Positions 24,412 to 35,900 of a DNA stretch of 64,000 bases are shown piece after piece (position 1 is the stretch's first letter; the number at the start of each line of letters is the position of its first letter). The stretch is taken from assembly GCA_023374045.1 (NCBI GenBank), contig CM041780.1, positions 94,087,005-94,151,004 on the forward strand, in the 5' to 3' direction. The stretch is from Limonium bicolor. Its lineage: Eukaryota; Streptophyta; Magnoliopsida; Caryophyllales; Plumbaginaceae. The notes under the pieces are model-generated. The model had not been told where the DNA came from and searched no databases. It saw only the letters and a program-made list of their open reading frames with translations. The position numbers and the translations under genes were made by a program.

Positions 24412-26348
24412 GCTAAACTTACCTAAACTTGCAATTCTTCACCAAACTTCTCCTAAGGCCTTTTAATGCTTCCTAGCAACATTTGGTAACCTTACATCCA
24501 CATACAACATCCATGAAACTCATTTTCTAATTCCTTAAAACATTTACTTATTTCCTTGTAAAAATTCCTTAACACTTATGTTATTTTATACTAGGTTCCT
24601 AGATGGTGTTTCTCACCTATGGTAACTACTATCCCAAAATGCTTTCTCCTTAACTTAACATCATCTCCCAAGCATCATCTCTCACACTAATTCCTTATCT
24701 CCTTCTTGAAACTCTTTTCCTAGTGCACACTTCTCCTTATTTTACCAAAGTTTGCCTAGGTATTTACCTAAGTCCCAAAGTGACTTTGGTACCTACTTAA
24801 ATCTCAAAATCATGCCTAAGTCCTTATTACACTATAGAATGTTTCCTAGTTCATCAAAATTCCTTAAGAACATCATAAACTTCTTATTCATCCCTTACAC
24901 TTTCTAACTCACCAACTCTTATGTAAACACTTAAAACTTCTTGCTTCTTACCTAAATTTTGACATGGGTTCTCCTAGAACATTGCTAAGCCAAAACACTT
25001 TACCTTCTCCTTTAAACACACAAGATCAACTAAAATCATCAAGAACACTCACATACATAATTTCACCAAATTTACACTACATTACAACATAGTGCACAAT
25101 ATAGTTTGCATGGCACTTAGGCCCTTAAAATGCATGGCTCTTAGGCCCTTAAAGTGCTTAAATCATAAACACTGAATTTCCACAATATATATGCCTTTAA
25201 CCTGCAAATACACTCACACATATGCCCTTTACTAGTCTCTTGAGAACACTTTACTAAGTCATTCCCCATTGGCTCTTAGATAGTTTAATAAGCATTATAA
25301 GCTCATTTCTCCTAAGGCATTAAAATAGCATTAGGTTAGTAGATTTACCTCTTTGCAAGATAACTCCTTTCTTGTTTCCTTTAGAAAACCAATAGAGTAC
25401 TTGATTCCTTGACAAGTTCTAAACAATATACCAACTTAATAATGAGTATTCAAGCTATAGGCTTCATCTCATTGTAAACCCTAATTTGACATTGTTTCAA
25501 AACATTAATGTAGTTGTTTTACCTTGTTCTTTGAAGAGAGTTTGGATAAACAACAAGAGAGGACTCCACCTAGTCCATGAAGAGTTGAAATGAAGCTAGA
25601 ACAAAGTCACACAATGAGCTATATCAATGTGTATTTCGGACATGACAAAAACAAGGAGGAAACTTGATTTTGTTTGAGATTCCTTACCTAGAAGTAAAGG
25701 AGAGTAATAATATGTAGAAATCCAAGCTCAAGCTCCTTCAATGGTGGAACACCTTGGCACCGAAATGGAGCTCTAGGAGTTTTGAGAAGATAGGAATGAA
25801 GAGCTTGATGAGAGGAAGAGATTGGTGGTATTTGTTTTTGATTTGGACAAGTGAGTTAGATTTAGCAAGTGGTCAAAGGTGGAGCTCTAATGGTGATAGT
25901 GGTATTACCGTGAGAGAACAAGGAAGAAAGGAAGAAGAGTGGTGTTTGCAAACCGTGGGAATGAAGGAAAGAAATGAGAATGAAGATAGAAGTTGCTTTA
26001 GAAGATATTTATGTTAAAAGTAAAAAGTAGTTTTACTTAGTTTGCTTTAATTACCTATTACCTTAACTAGAGAGTGGTGAGTCACCACACTTATAAAAAA
26101 CCGGCCCCCTTTAGTATAATGAGGGTAATGTAGTCTTTGTTTGTCAATTTAATTACTTAATACAACATATGTTACAAAATAGCTTATAAAAAGTACTATT
26201 CACTATACAAGGCACATAGAAGTGAATTTTTGATTTCCCACTAATATAGCCACCCAAATGTGATACTATTAGTACACATATATATTTAAGAGTAATGATG
26301 GACATTTAGCCATTCAAAACTCATTTACAAGACAATTTTTTCAAAAAC

Positions 26349-26372
26349 GTGCTTTAAGAATTCTTAAAGCAC
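26349..26372. repeat. Perfect 24-bp LTR palindrome
   Basis: GTGCTTTAAGAA followed by its exact reverse complement, about 270 bp inside the LTR start. It recurs with small loop changes in A, A', both C LTRs, the other B LTR and F, where the surroundings have diverged more. Confidence 0.9.
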
Positions 26373-26642
26373 ATTTTGAGTTTTAACTTGTTTCCAAGCT
26401 TGGTTTTCTTTGGTAATTGGTTTAATATGTTCATTAGTATATAAATGAAGTCTTGGTAAGCTCTTTAGGCCTTACTCAAGTTTTATCCCAAGCTTAGAGC
26501 ACATTTTAGCTCTTATTGACTTTAAAGCACATTTGTGTTTCCTTTTGTTTAAATTTGTTTACTAAGGTTTCTAAGACTCTTTTTAGTCTTAACATACCAT
26601 GTTTTAATGTTTAACCAACATACCAAGGTTTGGGGTATTTCA

Positions 26643-26679
26643 ATCTACCCCCCTTAAAAGAACTTTGTCCCCAAAGTTC
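26643..26679 (-). promoter_or_regulatory. 3' hairpin plus polypurine tract of B
   Basis: In element sense GAACTTTG-GGGA-CAAAGTTC (26660-26679) precedes CTTTTAAGGGGGGTAGAT and the 3' LTR. Relative to A, a C-G pair became T-A in the stem, so pairing is kept. Confidence 0.9.
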
Positions 26680-26870
26680 ATACTTCCCACATATCTTACT
26701 ATTAGAACACGGGGAACATTTATAAAAACAATACTTCCAACCATCATTACCAACCTTACCATCATTCTTACACCACAACGGACTCAAGGTCCTCACCATA
26801 TAATACCATTCAGACACAAAATACACAGACAATGTATACTTATACATGTCGTACACAACCATAACCGAAA

Positions 26871-26911
26871 CGGCTCTACCCCCCTTAAAAGGGGTACGCC
26901 CCGTACCCTAT
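26871..26911 (-). promoter_or_regulatory. Post-pol hairpin plus second PPT-like tract of B
   Basis: In element sense GGGTACG-GGG-CGTACCC begins about 11 nt after the pol stop and runs into CTTTTAAGGGGGGTAGAG. This is the upstream copy of the hairpin/PPT module, about 230 bp before the LTR. Confidence 0.88.
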
Positions 26912-26920
26912 ACATAAACA

Positions 26921-28170
26921 CTAAGAAGCAAACAATGACGGGTGCTTCGCCTTCATCTTTTCTTCCAGCTCCCAAGTGGCCTCCTCAACGTCCTGGTTAG
27001 ACCAGAGAACCTTCACCAGTCTCACGGACTTATGGCGAGTGTCTCGAGTCTTAGTGTCCAGAATCCGTACCTGGAGTCTCCACTGATCGCATGGTCGGCT
27101 CTAAAGTTAGCCTTTCAGGCTGAAGCACATGAGACGGATGGACATATACTTCTTCAACTGGGACACATGAAATACATCATGTACCTTGCCCAGCTCGGCG
27201 GGTAAATCAAGTCTATAAGCTACCGGGCCGATCCGCTCCGTCACAACATAAGGACCTACATATTTCGGGCTCAACTTGCCCTTCTGACCAAAACGGAATA
27301 CTCCCTTCATGGGGGATACTCTCAAAAATACCTGATCGCCCACGGCGAACTCCAGGTCACGTCGGCGCACATCTGCGTACGACTTCTGTCTATCCTGAGC
27401 TGCTTTCATATTAGCCCTGATCTGGCGAACTTCTGCCTGAACTTGCTCAAGATACTCTGGTCCTATAATGACCGTCTCACTCGACTCATCCCATAATGGC
27501 GTGCGGCATGGTCTACCGTACAATGCCTGGAAGGGAGACATCTTCGATGCATGATAACTGTTGTTGTAGCTAAACTCGATCAGATGTAACTTATCAATCC
27601 AGCTGGTCTGAAAATCAAGTGCACATGCACGTAGCATATCCTCAAGGTCTGTATAGTGCGCTCACTCTGACCATCGGTTGTGGGTGGAAACGCCGTGCTC
27701 AATTTCAGTTCAGTACCAAGTGCCTCTCGTGTAGACTTCCAATATCTGGATAGGAATCTGGTCTCTGTCAGATACTATCGTCTTTGGTACACCATGATGT
27801 CTAACAATCTCTTTATCGAATAATTCTGCCAATTTGCCACTTTCCAGTGTCCTTCATCGGAATGAATCGAGACACCTTGGTCAGTCGGTCAACTACCACC
27901 CAAATCATATTTAGACCTCCCCTTGTAGGCGGAAGCCCAACCACGAAGTCATAGATTCATGGAACTTCCACTCCGGCACCTGGCATTGGCTGCACATACC
28001 ACCAGGCCGTCGGTGCTCAAACTTACCTTCTGACAAGTGAGACACCTTAACACATAATCATTACATCCTTTTTCATTCCAGCCCACCAGAAGTATCTTTT
28101 CATACCTTTGTACATCTTTGAAGCTCCGGGGTGAATCGAAGTAGTAGAACAATGGGATTCACTCAGTATG
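26921..28170 (-). pseudogene. Integrase with chromodomain of element B (frameshifted)
   Basis: Integrase inserts element cDNA into chromatin. The zinc-binding part is visible (IHPGASKMY near 28,120 and the cysteine pair CLTC near 28,040), then the catalytic core across 27,640-27,950 in several frames, then the well-preserved core end and C-terminal domain in 27107-27637 (LIEFSYNNSYHAS, ALYGRPCRTPL, GPVAYRLDLP, VHDVFHVSQLKKY). A frameshift after the last motif separates the chromodomain-like tail (KVLWSNQDVEEATWELE type, to about 26,924), which ends in TAG at 26921-26923. Such tails direct chromoviruses to heterochromatin. Frameshifts lie around 27,110, 27,640-27,950 and 28,050. Confidence 0.88.
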
Positions 28171-29560
28171 CGCTCCTTCAGCTCAGCGCTACCCCTGGGT
28201 ATACACAATCTGCCATTGAGCCTAATCAGGTCATCATCGTGGAGTCTGAAGTCGTACTTCTGCCCCTCGAATGTGCCATCAATAAGCTTCTGTCTAACCT
28301 CCAACATGTACTGATCCGTCATTTGAGCACTCCGCACCTCTTCAACCAAGCCAGTATGAGAGACTAGCGAATGGAGAGAGTGTGCTCGGCGACTCAATGC
28401 GTCAGCTACCACGTTTGCCTTACCCTCCTTATACTGTAAATCGATATCATAATCATTCAAGAATTCAACCCACCTTCTCTGCCTCATGTTCAACTCTTTC
28501 TGAGTGAACAAGTATTTCAAGCTCTTGTGATCAGAATAGATCGTCACACTTACTCCATACAGGTGATGTCGCCATATCTTCAGTGCGAAGACAATGGCCC
28601 CCAATTCTAAGTCGTGGGTAGGGTAGTTCTCCTCATGCTTCTTCAGCTGTCGGGAGGCGTAAGCCACGACCTTCCCGTGTTGCATCAACACACAACCCAT
28701 ACCCCTGCCTGATGCGTCGCAATAGACCTCAAAACCATCTGGACCGTCTGGTAATGTCAGAACCGGTGCAGATGTCAGAGCATCCTTGAGACTCGTGAAA
28801 GCTCTCTCGCAGTCGACTGTCCACTCGAATGGTGCATCCTTCTTCATCAAGGAAGTCATCGGCTTCGAGACACTGGAGAAGTCCCTCACAAATCTCCTAT
28901 AGTAACCTGCCAGACCGAGGAAGCTCCTGATGTCGGTAACTGTCTTCGGCCTAGGCCAGGTGCGCACTGCATCTATCTTCGCCGGATCAACAGCGATCCC
29001 GGCCTCAGAAATTACATGTCCAAGGAATGATACTTGGTTCAACCAAAATTCACACTTAGAAAATTTAGCATACAGCTGATTCTTTCTCAACGTCTGCAAT
29101 ACATCTCTTAGGTGGCTTTCGTGCTCACCTTTCGATTTAGAATACACAAGAATGTCATCGATGAAGACTACCACTGATTTGTCCAACTGATCTTGGAACA
29201 AACGGTTCATTAAGTCCATGAACTTTGCTGGTGCATTTGATAAGCCAAACGGCATAACGGTGAACTCATAGTGCCCATACCTAGTTCTGAAGGCTGTCTT
29301 TTCGACGTCACTGTCACGGATGGCAATCTGGTGATATCCGGAACGTAGGTCTATCTTGGAGAATACTGATGCTCCCCTAAGCTGATCAAATAGATCGTCG
29401 ATGCGTGGTAAGGGGTAACGGTTCTTCACCGTAACAGCATTCAGCTCCCGATAATCAATACATAGGCGGAGGCTACCGTCCTTCTTCTTCACGAAGAGGA
29501 CCGGCGCTCCCATGGTGACACACTAGGGCGGATAAAGCCCTTGTCGAGTAGGTCTCGCAG
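28171..29560 (-). pseudogene. Reverse transcriptase and RNase H of element B
   Basis: This is the longest intact frame in the window (488 codons, 28047-29513, running on into the integrase zinc finger). Reverse transcriptase motifs in order: [53 protein letters not shown] and the catalytic FIDD (29154-29165). RNase H follows: DASGRGMG (28707-28718 for DASG), [18 protein letters not shown] and the VVADALSRR end. The order PR-RT-RH-INT is that of Ty3/gypsy. The domain itself looks functional; upstream it is cut off from protease by a frameshift near 29,520-29,600. Confidence 0.93.
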
Positions 29561-30234
29561 CTGCCTTGAGCTCTGTCATCTCAGCTGGAGCCATACGGTA
29601 AGGCGCTTTCGCAATGGGTCCGGTGCCCGGAATAAGTCAATCTCAAACTCAACCTCTCGTGCTGGCGGCATGCCCGGCAGTTCCTTAGGAAATACATCAG
29701 GAAACTCCGACACTACCGGCACATCTGGGCTAAACTCAGGGTCTCTCTCTATGTCCTGGACATAGCAGAGGTATACATCATTTCCCCGTCGCAACTCACG
29801 GTACATGGCCATGGCGGTGATGATCTGTGTCGAAGGCTCCCTGGGCCTCTGGCGGTAAGATATAGTAACCCCAGATGGACTCCTAAGAAGCAGTCGATGC
29901 TCGGCACATAGGATTCTGCCCTTGTACCGCTCCAACCAGTTCATCCCGACAATCACATCAAAACCCAGTCCGTCGAACTCTATCAAGTCGATCGGAAACT
30001 CCTCATCCATGATTCGAACAATAGCATCTCGGTAGTAGCGGGTACATCTGATCTGCTCTTTCGACGGGAGAGTGACCACGAAGTCTGGCATCTCTTCACC
30101 GTCTAACCCCAGCCTCTTCGCAAATGATAGCGAATAAACGTGTGTGAGGCTCCAGAGTCGAACAAAATCGATGCATCCACGCTATTCACTGGAAAGGTAC
30201 CGGTGAGGATTGTGCCGCTCTTGCCGGCTTCTGC
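29561..30234 (-). pseudogene. Aspartic protease of element B (frameshifted)
   Basis: Retropepsin that would cut the Gag-Pol precursor. The active-site motif DSGAS is at 30145-30159, preceded by TILTGTFPVNS. One frameshift near 30,110 leads into a 171-codon frame (29576-30091) with VTLPSKEQIRC, GFDVIVGMNWLERYKG and the EFPDVFP linker to reverse transcriptase. The exon probably begins at or near 30234, after an AG (AATAAG|GCAGAA); the acceptor is less clean than the one in C. The 221 bp between this point and the AlkB stop has no coding sense. Confidence 0.85.
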
Positions 30235-30455
30235 CTTATTGCAGACACTCAGTATACCTCCCGTTCCAAGTGCACAGCCTAATTCATTGGCAAACTAATA
30301 AGTATTGGGTAATAACACGTTGATACACTCCAAAACAACATTCCTTTATTCATTAACACAGTCTTTACACCATAAATTGGTTACATTGTAGACATCGCTA
30401 GACATAGCTCCTTTGTCAAACCACTGGCTTAATACAATACATGATTACACAAGGC

Positions 30456-31190
30456 TCAAAACTGCCTGAAAGTCAAATTTAAACGTCCAGGTTTCATGTG
30501 TGTGGCATTGATCACTGCCGACGGTGCGGTATTCAGTTTGATCTTTCTGATGCCATGGTATAGCATCCTTGATTGCCCACCCATGATTAAACATCTCCCG
30601 ATTTCAGAAGTAGCTTCTTTGCGAGATCAGCACGCTTCTGCGCCATATATAAACACAGCGGTATCACCAATGGACCAAGACACCACGGGTACTCCCTTAC
30701 TTAGAGACTCGGGTGACTCGTCCTTGTCTTGGTGCATACCCAACGTCCACCTTTCTGGTAGAAGTTTACAATGCATAGATCTGCCTTTACACTTGGAATT
30801 GATTCCGTCTCAACTTGCTGAGCAATTCCCACGGCGTGGTTAACAACCGCGTGGAACTCCTCTGGTATGCTTGCTACTGTTGCTCCATCTTCAGCTCGAA
30901 CTTCTGATATGACTTGGTGTAAGGGTTCCAGTCCTTACCCATGCACATCATCTTCAATTGCATCCTTGCTCCGTTCGGGTATTCGGGTGTGTAGAACCCT
31001 CCTGGTTTTGCTCCAAGTTCGTCGCATCGTCTGATGATGTGGATTTGTGCTTCCGGTGTCAGGTATCCATTTAAGAGTATCATACCTGGCTGGATAACCT
31101 GACATTGCTCCAATGGAAAGTCGGTGATGTTGATGGCGGTTTCTTCAGGGTTTGGTGCGGGTGGGATTGGATAGCAGATATTGAAGGTTC
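30456..31190 (-). pseudogene. AlkB-like 2OG-Fe(II) dioxygenase exon in element B
   Basis: AlkB-family enzymes oxidise methyl groups off bases in nucleic acids, using Fe(II), O2 and 2-oxoglutarate. Seen here in order: FNICYPIP (start), CQVIQPGMILLNGYLT, RRCDELGAKPGGFYTPEY, LKMMCMGKDWNPYTKSYQ (30874-31113 frame), then CIVNFYQK, the iron-binding LGMHQDKDE (HQD codons 30726-30734), PVVSWSIGD, the second iron-binding His in MLYHGI (30555-30557), LNTAPSAVI and the 2-oxoglutarate-binding GRLNLTFR, then a stop at 30456-30458. At least four reading-frame breaks of one base separate these blocks, but none destroys a ligand codon. The length (735 bp) fits a whole domain. It resembles plant ALKBH1-type proteins more than the short AlkB domains of plant RNA viruses. 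Its position between Gag zinc knuckles and protease matches element C. Confidence 0.9.
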
Positions 31191-31335
31191 CTAAGTTTCA
31201 AATTGCCTAATTTAGGTGTTTTCCACATTATGTTCTAACTCTTTACTTATATGTTTATACCCTTAGACTTGCTAACACTCATGCATGAAATGCGGTAAGC
31301 AATCATTTTTACATTCAACAACTTAGCGGCGGTAC
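31191..31335 (-). other. Intron 3 of element B (145 bp)
   Basis: Minus strand ...GACCAG|GTACCG at 31335 to ...AAACTTAG|GAACC at 31191, between the Gag C terminus and the AlkB exon. Its counterpart in C is 43119-43249 with the same flanking exon sequence. In this copy exon 3 ends in phase 0 while the AlkB frame needs one extra base, a one-base discrepancy that C does not have. Confidence 0.8.
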
Positions 31336-31679
31336 CTGGTCTAGAAGAGGCCCTGGCGCCTCAGACCGGTCCACCACATTCAGGGTGGCCTTGTTGGACC
31401 CCGACCCCTTCCCTTTCTGGGACTCTGTGTACCTCTGATCTGGGGGTGGCTGGTTCGCCGTCTTCTGGCCATCGGTGGTCGCTGTGGCCTTACCCTTCCA
31501 CTGCCCCTTTGGCTTGTAGTTCCTGCTGTTGGGGTTGTTCCAACACTCAAACTCACGGTGCCCCATCTTCTGGCAGTGGCGGCACCTCACATCATTCCCC
31601 TTGCAGTCTTTGCCGGGGTGGTCTCCATTGCACCACTTACAGTAAAAGTGGCGCTCCGATCTAGAACCCGTGCCAGCTG

Positions 31680-31753
31680 CTATCACAATACATCAATACT
31701 TGTCTCACAACTTACTATATACTCTAACTTATCACACGGAGTTAGACAATTAC
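31680..31753 (-). other. gag intron 2 of element B (74 bp)
   Basis: Minus strand CCTAAGG|GTAATT to GTGATAG|CAGCTGG. Phase 1, and joining restores the frame into the zinc knuckles. Same place as 42702-42779 in C. Confidence 0.8.
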
Positions 31754-32012
31754 CCTTAGGTGGGTAAGAACGTAGGGGCTTGGCCGCATACGCATAGGTG
31801 AGCTGCAGAGGCTCATCAGCAGTGGTGGTCTGGGCCTGGCCCTTGTCACCTTGTTGCTGTCCTTTCTGGGGCTGGGAGTACTGCTTCTTCTTCTTCCCTC
31901 CCCACTGCCCTTGCGTGCCTTGGCCCTCGTTCTGAGCCTTGCGCTTAAGCGCATTCTCCTCGTCCCTCAGACGGACGGTGATCTCCACAATAGCAGCGGC
32001 ATGATAGCACTC

Positions 32013-32106
32013 CTATATTTAGGGTGTCAGTTATGCCCCGCCAATAAACTCACATCACATTAACACACCGTACACACTCATTCACATTTCACTGTAATTC
32101 CCTTAC
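32013..32106 (-). other. gag intron 1 of element B (94 bp)
   Basis: Minus strand ACCTTGCAG|GTAAGG to AATATAG|GAGTGC. Phase 0. Flanking exon sequence is almost the same as at intron 1 of C, while the intron bodies differ. Confidence 0.82.
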
Positions 32107-32780
32107 CTGCAAGGTGGTATATCCAGTAGGCCCCATGCCGTAGCGTAGGCGATAGTTCATCCGTGTGTAGAAACGGTTCACAAGGATCCGGTCTGAGTAA
32201 CCCAGATCCGGTAGCAGGTGGATAAGTCCGATGAAGGCTGAGTAGTACTCATCTACCGTCATCTATCCCCTTGCCTCAGGTTGTCCAACTCCAGGCGCTT
32301 GGCCTCTTGCACATGTATAGGGTAGTATTTGGCTCGCAGCAGAGCCGTGTACTCCCTCCACTGAAAAGTCGGGTCAGCAACCCTTCCCTCGCGCACAAGC
32401 TTCCACCAGTTTTGTGCCGAGCCCTTTAAGTAATAAGCAGCAAGTCGCACCTTGATCTGCTCAGGTGGTGCTAGGGTTTCGAAGGCGGTCTCCATCTCGG
32501 AGATGTATGCCTCGAGCTTACGGGGATCGGTCTCCCCACTGAATGAAGGCGGCCTAAGATCAGCCAACGCCTTGACCCAATTGGTCTCACGTGGCGGTGG
32601 TGGTGGTGGCTGAACTCCGGGCTGTTGCCCTTGCTGAATAGCAGCAACTAGATCGGGTACCAACTGGGCTACGGCGGCTGCAACTGCCTCAGCCATAGTC
32701 TGGGCCGTAGTATCATCGCCCTGGTTACCCAAATCTCCAGTACCGCGCCCGCGGCCTCGACCTCGTGGTCTACCTGCCAT

Positions 32781-32979
32781 CTGTATTTATATGAACATCA
32801 TTAGCATTATGCCTGCACACTTATCGGTCCATCGTTTGTAACGCTTCCCGATAATAAGGTATCTCCACACTTAGTTAGTGGTTAACCTTTCCAAACATGT
32901 TCACTTAGGTATTTGTAGTTAGGTTTCCTAACTCGGTATATTCCTAAGCTCGGTATTCTAGTCATCAGAGCGATACTTC
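32781..32979 (-). other. Leader of element B
   Basis: Untranslated leader between PBS and the gag ATG. An AGAGCG-hairpin-CGCTCT sequence adjoins the PBS (about 32,968-32,984). The ATG is preceded by ATACAG, an acceptor-like end that C also shows (GTTCAG|ATG), so a leader intron is possible, but I cannot place a donor. Confidence 0.6.
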
Positions 32980-32991
32980 GCTCTGATACCA
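32980..32991 (-). promoter_or_regulatory. Primer-binding site of element B
   Basis: Minus-strand TGGTATCAGAGC, five bases after the 5' LTR, complementary to the initiator tRNA-Met 3' end. Confidence 0.93.
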
Positions 32992-32996
32992 CTTTT

Positions 32997-35900
32997 TGTA
33001 ACACCCCTACTACGCGCCTAACAATTACAGTCGCAGCGGAAATGACCAACAAAAATAACAAATTGGTGTTACAACGCCGTTAACCACCCACGTGGTTAAC
33101 TAGGCAGAATAAATAACAACGTATCGGTCTGATGATCAGACTCCCGAGCATAGTAACTAACATCCATATAAACATAACCGACAATACCGAGTATTTAATT
33201 TACAATCATCTCCAAACCATAATCATCCATAACTGTATAACAAGGTATCAACATGTACGCCTCGGGAGCACAGGCGCATCCCGGGCTCAACAACCTACTT
33301 AACCAAAAGTATATCTACCGCCTAGGACCTAGAGCCACTCAGCCTCTTCGATCCTCATCCTGCAATCAAATAAAAATATGGGGCCCCCGAGGGGGTCAGC
33401 ACCTTTGCTGGTATGGCTAACGCGCAGCCCATCGACTAACGGGATACGCGCAACCAATTGTCATAATAACATGGCATTCATTTTAGAACAACCAACATAT
33501 AATACACATATACCATAGCATAGCAAGGGAAATTGCATAGCATCACATCATCAATACATATCACACAAGAACGGTTCACATGAAGATCCTTCCACCACAG
33601 TTAGTACATACCATGAGCATAGAGATTGTTGCCAATCTCACCAAGCTCGTTAATTACCTCATCACCATCCTGTTATTTGAACGGTTGACTTAAACCCAAG
33701 GTGTGTCGGATATAGTGATCCCAAGCACACCAAACAACACAGTATGCCCCTATGGCCCGACGTGAGTCAGTAAACTAGCTTTGGATAAGCTAAGGGAAGG
33801 TTGAAACCAAATTGGAATACCACCTAAACATACACCTAGGGAGCCGAACTGGATATGATAACGACCCCCATCCATCACACGCGTGGCCGGAACTTACCGG
33901 ACTCCTCACTCCCCCCGATTAGCACTTGTTAGTAAACACACAACATTTGTCAAGTCACATACAAGCAACATTAGGTCTTGTTAGACACACCAAGGGGAAA
34001 GGAGTCATAATAACACAACATCAATATATAACAGCTGTAAACTCTTTTCATGCCTTAATCTTATAAGGTTGTAAACACTCAGAAAACAAACAACACCCAA
34101 GCCGGTGTAAACCGTTAGGCAACAGACTGCAAGAAAACCATACCTTGGTCCTTGCCTTGTTTCGTTCCCACCTTGAGAGAATCCTATACACATTAGTAAG
34201 GTCGGTTAATTAATTATTTAACTTCACACTTACTATATATTCAACATGCTTGTATGACATGCTTTAATGCCTATCTTACCCTAGGTTACCTTCATTAAAT
34301 ACCCTAGGGTTAACTACATAAGTCACATTCTTTTCTGTTTTTTTTTTTACATGTTTTGGTCCGACCGACCCACCGTCCGACCCACAACTGGGTCGGACCC
34401 TCCCAGTGGTCTTCGGGTCTGAAAAACTTTACCTTGACCGACCCATGTCCGACCCACCATTCTGGGTCGGTCCATGTGCGAACATTTTCCAACATTTTAC
34501 AGAGGCTCGACCGACCCATGTCCGACCCACCCTTCTGGGTCGGACCGTCACCGAACATTTCCTAACATTTTACAGAGACTCGACCGACCCACAAACTGGG
34601 TCGGCCCCTGGGTCGGTCGCCTACTAAACTTACCTAAACTTGCCAATTCTTCACCAAACTTCTCCTAAGGCCTCTTAATGCTTCCTAGCAACATTTGGTA
34701 ACCTTACATCCACATACAACATCCATGAAACTCATTTTCTAATTCCTTAAAACATTTACTTATTTCCTTGTAAAAATTCCTTAACACTTATGTTATTTTA
34801 TACTAGGTTCCTAGATGGTGTTTCTCACCTATGGTAACTACTATCCCAAAATGCTTTCTCCTTAACTTAACATCATCTCCCAAGCATCATCTCTCACACT
34901 AATTCCTTATCTCCTTCTTGAAACTCTTTTCCTAGTGTACACTTCTCCTTATTTTACCAAAGTTTGCCTAGGTATTTACCTAAGTCCCAAAGTGACTTTG
35001 GTACCTACTTAAATCTCAAGATCATGCCTAAGTCCTTATTACATAGAATGTCTCCTAGTTCATCAAAATTCCTTAAGAACATCTTAAACTTCTTATTCCT
35101 CCTACACTTTCTAACTCACCAAACCTATGTAAACACTTAAAACTTCTTGCTTCTTACCTAAATTTTGACATGGGTTCCCTTAGAACATTACTAAGCCAAA
35201 CACTTTACCTTCTCCTTTAAACACACAAGATCATCTAAAATCATCAAGAACACTCACATACATAATTTCACCAAATTTACACACATTACAACATAGTGCA
35301 CAATATAGTTTGCATGGCACTTAGGCCCTTAAAATGCATGGCTCTTAGGCCCTTAAAGTGCTTAAATCATAAACACTGAATTTCCACAATATATATGCCT
35401 TTAACCTGCAAATACACTCAACACACATATGCCCTTTACTAGTCTCTTAAGAACACTTCACTAAGTCATTCCCCATTGGCTCTTTAGATAGTTTTAATAA
35501 GCATTATAAGCTCATTTCTCCTAAGGCATTAAAATAGCATTAGGTTAGTAGATTTACCTCTTTTGCAAGATAACTCCTTTCTTGTTTCCTTTAGAAAACC
35601 AATAGAGTACTTGATTCCTTGACAAGTTCTAAACAATATACCAACTTATAATGAGTATTCAAGCTATAGGCTTCATCTCATTGTAAACCCTAATTTGACA
35701 TTGTTTCAAAAACATTAATGTAGTTGTTTTACCTTGTTCTTTGAAGAGAGTTTGGATATACAACAAGAGAGGACTCCACCTAGTCCATGAAGAGTTGAAA
35801 TGAAGCTAGAACAAAGTCACACAATGAGCTATATCAATGTGTATTTTCGGACATGACAAAAACAAAGGAGGAAACTTGATTTTTGTTTGAGATTCCTTAC

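Larger units (their letters stand above)
22773..26642 (-). repeat. 3' LTR of element B (3870 bp)
   Basis: Pairs with 32997-36837. The copies differ mostly by small indels and few substitutions. It includes the paired hairpins (23170-23196), the palindrome array (24148-24411) and the GTGCTTTAAG palindrome (26349-26372). Regulation cannot be read with confidence; I see no convincing TATA box conserved between LTR families. Confidence 0.93.
31336..32780 (-). pseudogene. gag of element B (three exons, one frameshift)
   Basis: Capsid/nucleocapsid polyprotein. Exon 1 (32107-32780) starts with ATG directly after an AG: an Arg/Gly-rich N terminus, a Pro run, then the capsid region TNWVKALADLRPPSFSGETD, LEAYISEMETAFETL and AAYYLKGSAQNWW. 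A one-base loss near 32,262 shifts the frame before YGMGPTGYTTLQ. Exon 2 (31754-32012) begins ECYHAAA and is Gln/Lys-rich. Exon 3 (31336-31679) has two zinc knuckles, CKWCNGDHPGKDC and CRHCQKMGHREFEC, which would bind element RNA. Introns at 32013-32106 and 31680-31753 join in phases 0 and 1. Confidence 0.9.

Noticed and set aside
24099..24426. Overlapping ORFs rich in repeated RPT, SDP and VGP-like residues
   Set aside because: They are readings of the palindromic array in all frames on both strands and not a repeat protein.
26665..27205. Plus-strand ORFs of 111 and 87 codons
   Set aside because: They are antisense shadows of the integrase tail and post-pol region of B.
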